DNA from: Verrucosispora sp. WMMD573
GTDB lineage: Bacteria; Actinomycetota; Actinomycetes; Mycobacteriales; Micromonosporaceae
Assembly (NCBI RefSeq): GCF_027497175.1
Contig: NZ_CP114901.1
Location: 1,674,001 to 1,738,000 of the forward strand
Direction: 5' to 3'
DNA length: 64,000 nucleotides
Position 1 is the first letter of the stretch; each line of letters starts with the position of its first letter. The position numbers and the translations under genes are program-made. Positions 15,369-23,426 of the stretch are shown one piece after another. The notes under the pieces are model-generated. The model saw only the letters and a list, made by a program, of their open reading frames with translations. It searched no databases and was not told where the DNA came from.

Positions 15369-16748
15369 ATGTCCGTACCGCAGTACCGGAAGGCTGCGGC
15401 GTTGACGCTCGTGGCCGGTCTGGGGCTCGGCCTCGCGGCCTGCTCCACCAAGAGCGACGACGCCAGTGGCGACGCGAGCGGCAAGGTCACCATCACCGTC
15501 GACTGCCAGCCGGTCGGCGCCCAGAAAGAGCTGCTGGAGAACTGGAACGCCGACGTCGTCGACTTCCAGCGGCAGAACCCCGACATCGTCGTCAAGAGCG
15601 TGAGCGTCGGCGAGCAGTGCAACAACCCGCCGGACTTCACCGCCCGGCTGGCCGGCGGCACGGTCACCGACGTGTTCTACGGGTACATGACCGATCTCCA
15701 ACAGGTGCTCGACTCGGGCCAGGCGATGGACATCGCCGAGTACGCCACCACGGACACCATCCCCACCTGGGACAGCGTCGACCCGGCACTGAAGGAGGTC
15801 TTCACCGACGACGGGAAGCTCTACGCCGTGCCGGTGAAGAACTACTCGATGGGCCTGGTCTACAACAAGGTGCTGTTCCAGCGGGCCGGTCTCGACGTGA
15901 ACAGCCCGCCGAAGACGTGGGCCGAGGTTCGTGACGCCGCGAAGAAGATCTCCGCGCTCGGCGACGGCATCGCCGGCTACGCCGAATACAGCGCCGGCAA
16001 CACCGGCGGTTGGCACTTCACCGCCCTGCTCTACTCGCAGGGCGGCCAGGTGTTGACCGCCGACGGCAGCAGGGCCGACTTCAACAACGCCCTGGGCCGG
16101 CAGGTACTCCAGAACCTCAGGGACATGCGCTACGGCGACGACAGCATGGGCGATCGTCAGCTGCTCCAGTGGGGCGACCTGTTGACCAACGCGGGCGCCG
16201 GCAAGGTCGGCATGTTCATCGGCGCACCGGACGCCACCCAGGCCATCGTCAGCCAGTTCCAGGGCAAGTTCGAGGACTGGGCGATGGGACCGCTGCCCGG
16301 CCAGGACGGTCCCGCCAAGGGCACGCTCGGCGGCGGCGAGGGCTACTTCTTCAAGAAGGACCTCACCCCGGAGCAGGTCCGCGCCGGTCTCAAGTGGATC
16401 GCGTACCAGAAGCTCACGCCCGGCAAGGGCCAGCTCGACTACGCCCGGGCCAAGCCACAGAACTACCCGGTCGGTCTGCCGCAGCCGCTGCTGTTCACCA
16501 ACGGCAGTGCGGCGCAGCAGCAGGAACTGGACCTACGCAAGGCGAACGCGAACGTCGACACCGCGAACTTCGCGAACTTCGAGGCCAACCCGGTCCCGAT
16601 CAAGGGTGAGCCGCGCAACGCGCAGGCGATCTACGCGGTGCTGGACGCGGTGATGTCCGGCGTGCTGACGAACCCCAACGCCAACATCGACGCGCTGCTC
16701 AAGACCGCCGAGGACAAGGTCAACAAGCTCCTCGCCGCCGAGAGTTGA
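15369..16748 (+). CDS. Sugar ABC transporter substrate-binding lipoprotein
   Basis: 459 aa. The signal sequence ends in a lipobox, GLGLAACST (Cys near residue 24), so it is anchored outside the membrane. The rest is a family 1 extracellular solute-binding fold (MalE/UgpB-like). It delivers an oligosaccharide to the two permeases downstream. No ATPase gene is in the operon; a shared MsiK-type ATPase elsewhere is usual in actinobacteria. Context (LacI, GH13, two GH87) suggests alpha-linked gluco-oligosaccharides such as nigero- or malto-oligomers. Confidence 0.92.
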   Translation: MSVPQYRKAAALTLVAGLGLGLAACSTKSDDASGDASGKVTITVDCQPVGAQKELLENWNADVVDFQRQNPDIVVKSVSVGEQCNNPPDFTARLAGGTVTDVFYGYMTDLQQVLDSGQAMDIAEYATTDTIPTWDSVDPALKEVFTDDGKLYAVPVKNYSMGLVYNKVLFQRAGLDVNSPPKTWAEVRDAAKKISALGDGIAGYAEYSAGNTGGWHFTALLYSQGGQVLTADGSRADFNNALGRQVLQNLRDMRYGDDSMGDRQLLQWGDLLTNAGAGKVGMFIGAPDATQAIVSQFQGKFEDWAMGPLPGQDGPAKGTLGGGEGYFFKKDLTPEQVRAGLKWIAYQKLTPGKGQLDYARAKPQNYPVGLPQPLLFTNGSAAQQQELDLRKANANVDTANFANFEANPVPIKGEPRNAQAIYAVLDAVMSGVLTNPNANIDALLKTAEDKVNKLLAAES

Positions 16749-16752
16749 GTGC

Positions 16753-16781
16753 CGGGGCGGGGGCTCCCGGCCCCCGCCCCG
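16753..16781 (+). other. Strong intercistronic stem-loop after the binding-protein gene
   Basis: A perfect 12-bp GC stem (arms 16753-16764 and 16770-16781) with a 5-nt loop starts 4 bp after the stop codon. There is no T-run. In ABC operons such hairpins protect the upstream mRNA and reduce readthrough, giving more binding protein than permease. Confidence 0.65.
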
Positions 16782-16821
16782 ACCGCGCCCGTCGTTCGGT
16801 CATTCACCCACGGGAGTCGTC

Positions 16822-17778
16822 TTGACGATCACCACCGCCTCCGGGGCTGTCAGCACAGCGGACCGCCCCGGAACGTCGCCCCCGACCGGGGCACGGCGGA
16901 CCAGCATCGGCCGCAAGGTACGCGACCACCTCACCGGGCACGCGTTCCTGATCGGCGCGGTGCTCTGCTTCGCGGTCTTCTCCTGGTACCCGATGGTCCG
17001 CGGCGTCGTGATGAGCTTCCAGCGAACCCGTCGCGGCGAGACCAGCTGGGTCGGCTGGGACAACTACCTCCGGATCCTCGACGACCCCAGCTTCTGGACC
17101 GCCTGGCAGAACACCTTCTACTTCACCGCCCTCGCGCTCGTCCTCGGGTACGCGGTGCCGTTTCTCGTGGCGATCCTGCTCAACGAGTTCCGCCACGCCC
17201 GCGGGTACCTCCGGATCCTGGTCTACCTGCCGGTGATGCTGCCGCCCGCCTCGGCGCTGTTCCTGTTCAAGTTCTACGCGTACGACCCCAGCGACGCAGG
17301 TCTGTTCAACGCGATCCTCAAGGCACTCGGCCTACCCACGTCGCAGTGGATGCAGTCGCCGGAGATGACGATGCCGGCCATGGTGATCGCGTCGACCTGG
17401 ATGAACATGGGCAGCGCGGTGCTGATCTACCTGGCCGCGTTGCAGAACATCCCGGGCGAGCTGTACGAGGCGGCCGAGCTGGACGGCGCCGGGATCTGGC
17501 GGCGGATCATGCACGTCACCATCCCGCAGACCCGGCTGATTCTCGCGCTGCTGGCGATGCTCCAGATCGTCGCCACCATGCAGCTCTTCATCGAGCCGCT
17601 GATCCTCGCCAACGGCGCGGGCGCGGAGGACTCGGCGATCTCGGTCGCGTATCTCATCTACCAGCACGGCTTCTTCCAGAACGACCTCAACGGCGCGGCC
17701 GCACTCGGCGTGATCATGCTCCTGGTGCTGGCCGGCTTCTCCGCCGTCTACCTGCGGCTCACCGCGAAACAGGACTAG
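16822..17778 (+). CDS. Sugar ABC transporter permease (MalF/UgpA-like)
   Basis: 318 aa from a TTG at 16822 with GGGAG 6 nt upstream; no ATG or GTG fits better. About 40 N-terminal cytoplasmic residues precede six membrane segments. The ATPase-coupling EAA loop reads YEAAELDGAGIWRRIMHVTIPQ (residues about 215-236). It forms the transmembrane channel with the next gene product. Separated from the binding-protein gene by the stem-loop at 16753-16781. Confidence 0.92.
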   Translation: MTITTASGAVSTADRPGTSPPTGARRTSIGRKVRDHLTGHAFLIGAVLCFAVFSWYPMVRGVVMSFQRTRRGETSWVGWDNYLRILDDPSFWTAWQNTFYFTALALVLGYAVPFLVAILLNEFRHARGYLRILVYLPVMLPPASALFLFKFYAYDPSDAGLFNAILKALGLPTSQWMQSPEMTMPAMVIASTWMNMGSAVLIYLAALQNIPGELYEAAELDGAGIWRRIMHVTIPQTRLILALLAMLQIVATMQLFIEPLILANGAGAEDSAISVAYLIYQHGFFQNDLNGAAALGVIMLLVLAGFSAVYLRLTAKQD

Positions 17779-17790
17779 GAGGGACCACCC

Positions 17791-18678
17791 ATGGCGCAGG
17801 ACACCGGCACCCGGACCCTCATCTCCCAGGCCCAGCTCCGACGCGGACGTGGACGGGCGGTCTACTGGATGCTGCTCGCCGTCGTGGTCGTCGGGTTCAC
17901 GCTGGTCTTCCTCGGGCCGCTCTACTGGATGGTGACCGGAGCGCTCAAGTCCGGCCAGGAGATCGCGCAGACCCCACCGTCGCTCCTCCCGCAGAATCCG
18001 CAGTGGCAGAACTACGCCGACGCCTGGCATCACCTGGACCTGGCCAAGCTGCTGTTCAACACCTTCTATTACGCGACCGGCGCGGTGCTGTTCCAACTGG
18101 TCTTCGACACCGCTGCGGCGTACGCCCTGTCGAAGCTCCGCCCGGTCTTCGGCAACGTGATCCTCGGCATGATGCTGGCGACCCTGATGATCCCGGCGAT
18201 GGTCCTCATCGTCCCCCAGTACGTGACCGTGATCGACCTGCCGATCCTGCACATCAATCTGCTCGACTCGCCGTTCGCGATCTGGCTTCCCCTGGTCGCC
18301 AACGCGTTCAACATCTTCCTGCTGAAACGGTTCTTCGACTCGATACCGGAAGACCTGATGGCGGCCGCCCTGATGGATGGGGCAACGCCTCTGCGCACGC
18401 TCTGGTCGATCGTCCTACCGATGTCACGGCCGATCCTCGGCGTCGTCTCGATCTTCGCGGTGACCGCGGTCTGGAAGGACTTCCTCTGGCCGAAGCTGGT
18501 CATGCCGTCCCCGGAAACCCGCACGGTCAGCGTGGGGATCTACGCCTTCGCCGGCGGCACGCCGATGAACGTGGTGATCGCCGCATCGGTGATCGCCGCG
18601 ATACCGACAGTGATCATCTTCTTGATCTTCCAGCGGAACATCATGTCCGGCCTCACCACGGGCGGTCTCAAGGGATGA
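17791..18678 (+). CDS. Sugar ABC transporter permease (MalG/UgpE-like)
   Basis: 295 aa with six membrane segments and an EAA-type coupling loop (AAALMDGATPLRTLWSIVLP). The start ATG follows AGGAGGG, an excellent ribosome-binding site, 12 bp after the first permease stop. The stop overlaps a possible ATG of the alpha-glucosidase (ATGA). Confidence 0.92.
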   Translation: MAQDTGTRTLISQAQLRRGRGRAVYWMLLAVVVVGFTLVFLGPLYWMVTGALKSGQEIAQTPPSLLPQNPQWQNYADAWHHLDLAKLLFNTFYYATGAVLFQLVFDTAAAYALSKLRPVFGNVILGMMLATLMIPAMVLIVPQYVTVIDLPILHINLLDSPFAIWLPLVANAFNIFLLKRFFDSIPEDLMAAALMDGATPLRTLWSIVLPMSRPILGVVSIFAVTAVWKDFLWPKLVMPSPETRTVSVGIYAFAGGTPMNVVIAASVIAAIPTVIIFLIFQRNIMSGLTTGGLKG

Positions 18679-20339
18679 CCCCCGACCCCAGAAAGCAGGT
18701 ACGCGTGTCCGCAGCAGACAGTTGCCCGTGGTGGCGGGAAGCGGTGATCTACCAGGTGTACCCGCGTAGCTTCGCCGACGCCGACGGCGACGGGATCGGC
18801 GACATCGCCGGCATCCGAGCCCGGCTGAGCTACCTGTCAGGACTCGGCATCGACGCCATCTGGTTCAGCCCCTGGTACCCGTCACCGATGGCCGACGCCG
18901 GCTACGACGTCGCCGACCACCGCGACATCGACCCGGTCTTCGGCAGCCTGGCCGAGGCGGAAGCACTCATCGCGGAGGCGCACGCGCTCGGTATCCGGAC
19001 GATCGTCGACGTGGTGCCGAACCACTGCTCCGACGCACACCCCTGGTTCCAGGCGGCCCTGGCCGGTGGCCCGGGAGCACCGGAGCGGGACCTGTTCTGG
19101 TTCCGGCCGGGGCGCGGCGCCGGCGGCGACCAGCGTCCGACCGACTGGGTGGGCGAGTTCGGCGGACCGACCTGGACCCGGACCACCAACCCGGACGGTA
19201 CGCCCGGTGACTGGTACCTGCACCTGTTCGCCCCCCAACAACCGGACCTCAACTGGGACCACCCCCGGGTGCGCGCCGAGTTCGAGGACATCCTGCGGTT
19301 CTGGTTCGACCGGGGCGTGGACGGCATCCGGATCGACTCGGCCGGACTACTTGTCAAGGACTCCACGCTGCCCGAGATCGTGGCGGACCGGCCGCACCCG
19401 TTCCACGACGTCGACGGGGTGCACGAGATCTACCGGGACTGGCGGCGGATAGCCGACGCGTACCCGGGTGAGCGGGCCCTGATCGGCGAGGTGTGGCTGC
19501 CGGACCGTCAGCGGTTCGCCCGCTACCTGCGGCCGGACGAACTGCACGCCGCGTTCAACTTCGACTTCCTCGGCTGTGCCTGGGACGCCACGGCGCTGCG
19601 CGAGAGCATCGACGGCACGCTGGGCGCTCATGCGCCCGTCGGGGCACCCGCCACCTGGGTGCTCGCCAACCACGACGTCACCCGGCAGGTGACCCGCTAC
19701 GGCCGGGCGGACACCACTTTCAGCTTCGCGGCCAAGCGGGAGGGGATCCCTACCGACCTGGAGTTGGGCACCCGCCGCGCCCGGGCTGCCGCGTTGCTGT
19801 CGCTGTCACTGCCCGGTGCCGCCTACGTCTACCAGGGTGAGGAACTGGGCCTGTGGGAGGTCGAGGACATCCCGCAGACGCTGCGGCAGGATCCGATGTT
19901 CGTCCGCTCCGGCGGGGTCGACCCGGGCCGCGACGGCTGCCGGGTCCCGCTGCCGTGGTCGGGTGACGTACCACCCTTCGGCTTCAGCCCCGACGACGCG
20001 AGCGGTGCACCGTGGCTGCCCCAACCCGTCGACTGGAAGGACCGCACGGCCCGGGCGCAGGCCGGCGACCCGCACTCGATGCTGGAGTTGTACCGGACGG
20101 CGATCGCGTTGCGGCGCACCGAGGCGGCGCTCGGCGACGGGACGCTCACCTGGCTGTCGGCGCCCGGCGGGGTGCTGGCGTTCCGCCGGGAGCCCGGCTT
20201 CACCTGCCTGGTCAATCTCTCCGCCGCGTCGGTGTCACTGCCACCGCACACCCGGAAGTTGCTGGCCAGCGGCCCGCTCGACGATGACCGGCTACCCCCC
20301 GACACCGCCATCTGGCTGCGTACCGGAGAGCCCGGATAG
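18675..20339 (+). CDS. GH13 alpha-glucosidase (oligo-alpha-glucosidase type)
   Basis: 554 aa from the ATG at 18675 that overlaps the permease stop; a GTG at 18705 with AGCAGG upstream is an equally good start. The (beta/alpha)8 barrel starts WWREAVIYQVYPRSF. Conserved regions: DVVPNH (region I), GIRID (nucleophile D221), IGEVW (acid/base E272) and NHD (transition-state D334). There is no signal peptide, so it is cytoplasmic and hydrolyses imported oligosaccharides to glucose. GH13 subfamily 23/30-type enzymes of this form cleave alpha-1,4, 1,3 or 1,6 bonds; the linkage used here cannot be read from sequence. Confidence 0.92.
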   Translation: MTPDPRKQVRVSAADSCPWWREAVIYQVYPRSFADADGDGIGDIAGIRARLSYLSGLGIDAIWFSPWYPSPMADAGYDVADHRDIDPVFGSLAEAEALIAEAHALGIRTIVDVVPNHCSDAHPWFQAALAGGPGAPERDLFWFRPGRGAGGDQRPTDWVGEFGGPTWTRTTNPDGTPGDWYLHLFAPQQPDLNWDHPRVRAEFEDILRFWFDRGVDGIRIDSAGLLVKDSTLPEIVADRPHPFHDVDGVHEIYRDWRRIADAYPGERALIGEVWLPDRQRFARYLRPDELHAAFNFDFLGCAWDATALRESIDGTLGAHAPVGAPATWVLANHDVTRQVTRYGRADTTFSFAAKREGIPTDLELGTRRARAAALLSLSLPGAAYVYQGEELGLWEVEDIPQTLRQDPMFVRSGGVDPGRDGCRVPLPWSGDVPPFGFSPDDASGAPWLPQPVDWKDRTARAQAGDPHSMLELYRTAIALRRTEAALGDGTLTWLSAPGGVLAFRREPGFTCLVNLSAASVSLPPHTRKLLASGPLDDDRLPPDTAIWLRTGEPG

Positions 20340-20486
20340 GGCCCGTAAGCCGGTGACCCCGACCCGCCACCGGCGTCGCCAGCCGCCGCCATCGACCATC
20401 CCACCCGCCCGAGGAGGTGTCCGCACAACCGGCAAGCCGTAACCACGGGGGACTTGGCCACCTTGAGGAATAGGGAGAGCCTGCTC

Positions 20487-23324
20487 ATGGCCGACCACAC
20501 CGCCCCGCACCACCACCCGCCCAACCATCGGATCCGCACGGCACTTGCCGTACTCACCGGCACCGCACTGGCCGCCACCTCGATCCTGGCTGTCACCCTC
20601 ACCAGCACCGCGACCCCTGCCTACGCCGCCGGACTCTCTCCGTTCGACATCACCGGCCGGGGTGCCACCGTGCCATTCATCGAGCACGAGGCCGAGACCG
20701 CGGCGCACAACGGCGCCAGGATCGGGCCGGACCGGCGCTACGGAACACTGCCGTCCGAGGCGAGCGGCCGAGAGGCGGTCACCCTCGACGCGGTCGGGGA
20801 GTACGTCGAGTTCACCCTCACCGCACCTGCGAACGCGGTCACCTTCCGTTACAGCATCCCGGACAACGCCGCCGGCACCGGCCGTGACGCCACCATCGAC
20901 CTGCGAGCCAACGGAGCCCTGGTCAAGGCGATTGCGGTGACATCGAGATACGGCTGGTACTACGGCGGCTACCCGTTCAACAACAACCCAGGCGACAGCA
21001 ACCCGCACCATTTCTACGACGAGGCCCGGACCCTGCTCGGCAGCACCTATCCGGCGGGTACGAAGATCCGGCTCCAGGTGTCGTCGACCGCGCAGTCGCC
21101 GACCTTCACCATCGACCTGGCCGACTTCGAGCTGGTCGCCGCGCCGGTCACCAAACCGGCGAACGTGCTCGACGTGGTCACCGACTTCGGTGCCGACCCG
21201 ACCGGTGCGACCGACTCCACCGCCCGATTCCAGGCCGCCGTCGACGCCGGCCGGGCCCAGGGGCGTACGGTGTGGATCCCGCCGGGAAGCTTCACCCTCT
21301 GGGATCACGTGGTCGTCGACGGGGTCACCCTGCGCGGCGCCGGACCGTGGTACTCGGTGCTCGGCGGCCAGCACCCCACCGACCGCAAGCGGGCCGCCGG
21401 CATCTACGGCAAGTACGTCGACGGTGGCGGCTACCGGGGTGAGATCCGCCCGCACGAGGCCGGCGGCCCCAGCCGCAACGTGCTGCTGCGGGACTTCGCC
21501 ATCATCGGCGACATCCGGGAACGGGTCGACTCCGACCAGGTAAACGCCATCGGTGGGGCGATGTCCGACTCCGTGGTGGACAACGTCTGGATGCAACACA
21601 CAAAGGTCGGCGCCTGGATGGACGGCCCGATGAACAACTTCACCATTCGGAACAGCCGGATCCTCGACCAGACCGCCGACGGGGTGAACTTCCACTGGGG
21701 GGTCACCAACTCCACGGTGACGAACACCTTCGTCCGCAACACCGGCGATGACGCCCTCGCCATGTGGGCGGACACCGTGCCGAACGTGGGCAACTCGTTC
21801 ACCCGTAACACCATCGGCGTGACGATCCTCGCCAACCATCTGGTCACCTACGGCGGTCGGGACATCCGGATCACCGACAACGTGACCGCCGACTCGGTTA
21901 CCAACGGCGGCGGCATCCACGTGGCCAACCGGTACACCGGCGTGCAGGGCCCGACCGCCGTCGCCGGCACCATCACGGTCGCCCGCAACACGTTGATCCG
22001 CAACGGCAACTCCGACTACAACTGGCGCTTCGGTGTCGGGGCGATCTGGTTCTCCGCGTTGAACGAGCCGATCCAGAACGCGTCGATCGTGGTCAGCGAC
22101 ACCGACATCCTGGACAGCTCCTACGCGGCGCTGCACTGGATCGAGGGAGCGACCAGCGGGATCAGCTTCACGAACGTGCGCATCGATGGCGCGGGCACGT
22201 ACGCCCTACAGGTGCAGGCGCCCAGTCAGGTCACCTTCACCAACGTGCGGGCCACCGGTATCGCCCAGGCCAACCCCATGCACAACTGTGTGGGCAGCGG
22301 CTTCCAGATCACCCAGGGTGCCGGCAACTCCGGCTGGTACACCTCGACGCCCTACTGCGGTCCCTGGCCGGAGCCGCAGTGGGGCAGCGGCCCGACCTCG
22401 CCCCCGCCGCCGACTTCGCCCCCGCCGACCACCCCACCGCCCACCACCCCACCGCCGACGGGAGGAAACCTGGCGCAGGGCAGACCGATCGTGGCATCCA
22501 GCCACAACCAGACATACCAAGCGAGCCGTGCGGTCGACGGCAACGCCAGCACGTACTGGGAGAGCACGAACAACTCCTTCCCCCAGACCCTCACCGTCGA
22601 TCTGGGCAGCGCCCGCTCCGTCGACCGGACGGTGCTCAAGCTGCCAGCCGGTTGGGAGACGCGGACGCAGACGCTGTCGGTGCTCGGCTCGACCGACGGC
22701 AACGCCTGGACCACCCTCGCCGGGTCGGCGGGTCGCACCTTCGACCCGGCGACCGGCAACACCGTGTCGATCAGTCTGCCCGCCGGTGAGCGTCGGTTCC
22801 TCCGGCTGAGCATCACCGGCAACACCGGCTGGCCCGCAGCCCAGATCGGCGAGTTCGAGGTGTTCGGCGGCGGCACCTCGCCACCGACCACCACCCCGCC
22901 ACCAACGGGAAACCTCGCGATCGGCCGACCGGCGGTCGCCTCAAGCCACACCGACGTCTACTCGGCCGGCAACGCGGTCGACGGCAGCGCGAACACCTAC
23001 TGGGAGAGCGCCAACAACGCTTTCCCGCAGACCCTCACCGTCGACCTGGGCACCGCCCGGCAGGTAGGTCGGGTGGTGTTGAAGCTGCCGCCGTCGTCGG
23101 CCTGGCAGACCCGTACCCAGACGCTGTCGGTGCTCGGCTCGACCGACGGCAACGCCTGGACCACCCTTGCCGGCTCGGCGGGTCGCACCTTCGACCCGGC
23201 CACCGGCAACACCGTGTCGATCAGTCTGCCCGCCGATGAGCGTCGGTTCCTCCGGCTGAGCATCACCGGCAACACCGGCTGGCCCGCCGCCCAACTGGCC
23301 GAGTTGGAGATCCACACCACCTGA
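20487..23324 (+). CDS. Secreted GH87-type alpha-1,3-glucanase with two CBM32 modules
   Basis: 945 aa from the ATG at 20487, with AGGGAG upstream; the frame opens at a TTG at 20454. Signal peptide to about residue 50 (TPAYA-AG). Residues 55-220 form a carbohydrate-binding beta-sandwich, about 225-640 a right-handed beta-helix catalytic domain, then Pro/Thr linkers and two discoidin-type CBM32 modules (about 660-790 and 810-945). Candidate catalytic Asp residues are D398 (ADGVNFHWG) and D421-D422 (NTGDDALAMW); the 23/24-residue spacing matches my recollection of GH87 enzymes. It should cut alpha-1,3-glucan (fungal wall pseudonigeran, mutan). It follows the uptake operon by 147 bp. The two CBM32 modules share a 176-bp, about 98% identical DNA segment. 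Confidence 0.82.
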   Translation: MADHTAPHHHPPNHRIRTALAVLTGTALAATSILAVTLTSTATPAYAAGLSPFDITGRGATVPFIEHEAETAAHNGARIGPDRRYGTLPSEASGREAVTLDAVGEYVEFTLTAPANAVTFRYSIPDNAAGTGRDATIDLRANGALVKAIAVTSRYGWYYGGYPFNNNPGDSNPHHFYDEARTLLGSTYPAGTKIRLQVSSTAQSPTFTIDLADFELVAAPVTKPANVLDVVTDFGADPTGATDSTARFQAAVDAGRAQGRTVWIPPGSFTLWDHVVVDGVTLRGAGPWYSVLGGQHPTDRKRAAGIYGKYVDGGGYRGEIRPHEAGGPSRNVLLRDFAIIGDIRERVDSDQVNAIGGAMSDSVVDNVWMQHTKVGAWMDGPMNNFTIRNSRILDQTADGVNFHWGVTNSTVTNTFVRNTGDDALAMWADTVPNVGNSFTRNTIGVTILANHLVTYGGRDIRITDNVTADSVTNGGGIHVANRYTGVQGPTAVAGTITVARNTLIRNGNSDYNWRFGVGAIWFSALNEPIQNASIVVSDTDILDSSYAALHWIEGATSGISFTNVRIDGAGTYALQVQAPSQVTFTNVRATGIAQANPMHNCVGSGFQITQGAGNSGWYTSTPYCGPWPEPQWGSGPTSPPPPTSPPPTTPPPTTPPPTGGNLAQGRPIVASSHNQTYQASRAVDGNASTYWESTNNSFPQTLTVDLGSARSVDRTVLKLPAGWETRTQTLSVLGSTDGNAWTTLAGSAGRTFDPATGNTVSISLPAGERRFLRLSITGNTGWPAAQIGEFEVFGGGTSPPTTTPPPTGNLAIGRPAVASSHTDVYSAGNAVDGSANTYWESANNAFPQTLTVDLGTARQVGRVVLKLPPSSAWQTRTQTLSVLGSTDGNAWTTLAGSAGRTFDPATGNTVSISLPADERRFLRLSITGNTGWPAAQLAELEIHTT
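22668..23293 (+). repeat. Internal near-identical 176-bp direct repeat
   Basis: 22668-22843 and 23118-23293 align without gaps at an offset of exactly 450 bp with only about four mismatches in the first 170 bases. Each encodes the core of a CBM32 module (QTLSVLGSTDGNAWTTL onward). The identity is far above that of the flanking parts of the modules, which indicates recent duplication or gene conversion. Confidence 0.85.
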
Positions 23325-23332
23325 TTCGTGGA

Positions 23333-23360
23333 TGGGCCCCGTACGCCGAGACGGGGCCCA
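23333..23360 (+). terminator. Stem-loop between the two GH87 genes
   Basis: TGGGCCCCGT (23333-23342) pairs perfectly with ACGGGGCCCA (23351-23360) around an 8-nt loop, 8 bp after the first glucanase stop. No T-run follows, as is common in high-GC actinobacteria. It may terminate, or protect the 3' end of, the first glucanase message. Confidence 0.6.
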
Positions 23361-23426
23361 CCCATGCCGCAAGAAGCGCCGCCCCGTAACGCCTCTCCAT
23401 AACCCGGAAGAAGGTGTCGATTCCCC

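Noticed and set aside
16749..18674. Long N-terminal extension of the alpha-glucosidase frame
   Set aside because: This in-frame stretch is the shadow of the two permease genes, which have clear membrane and EAA motifs in their own frames.
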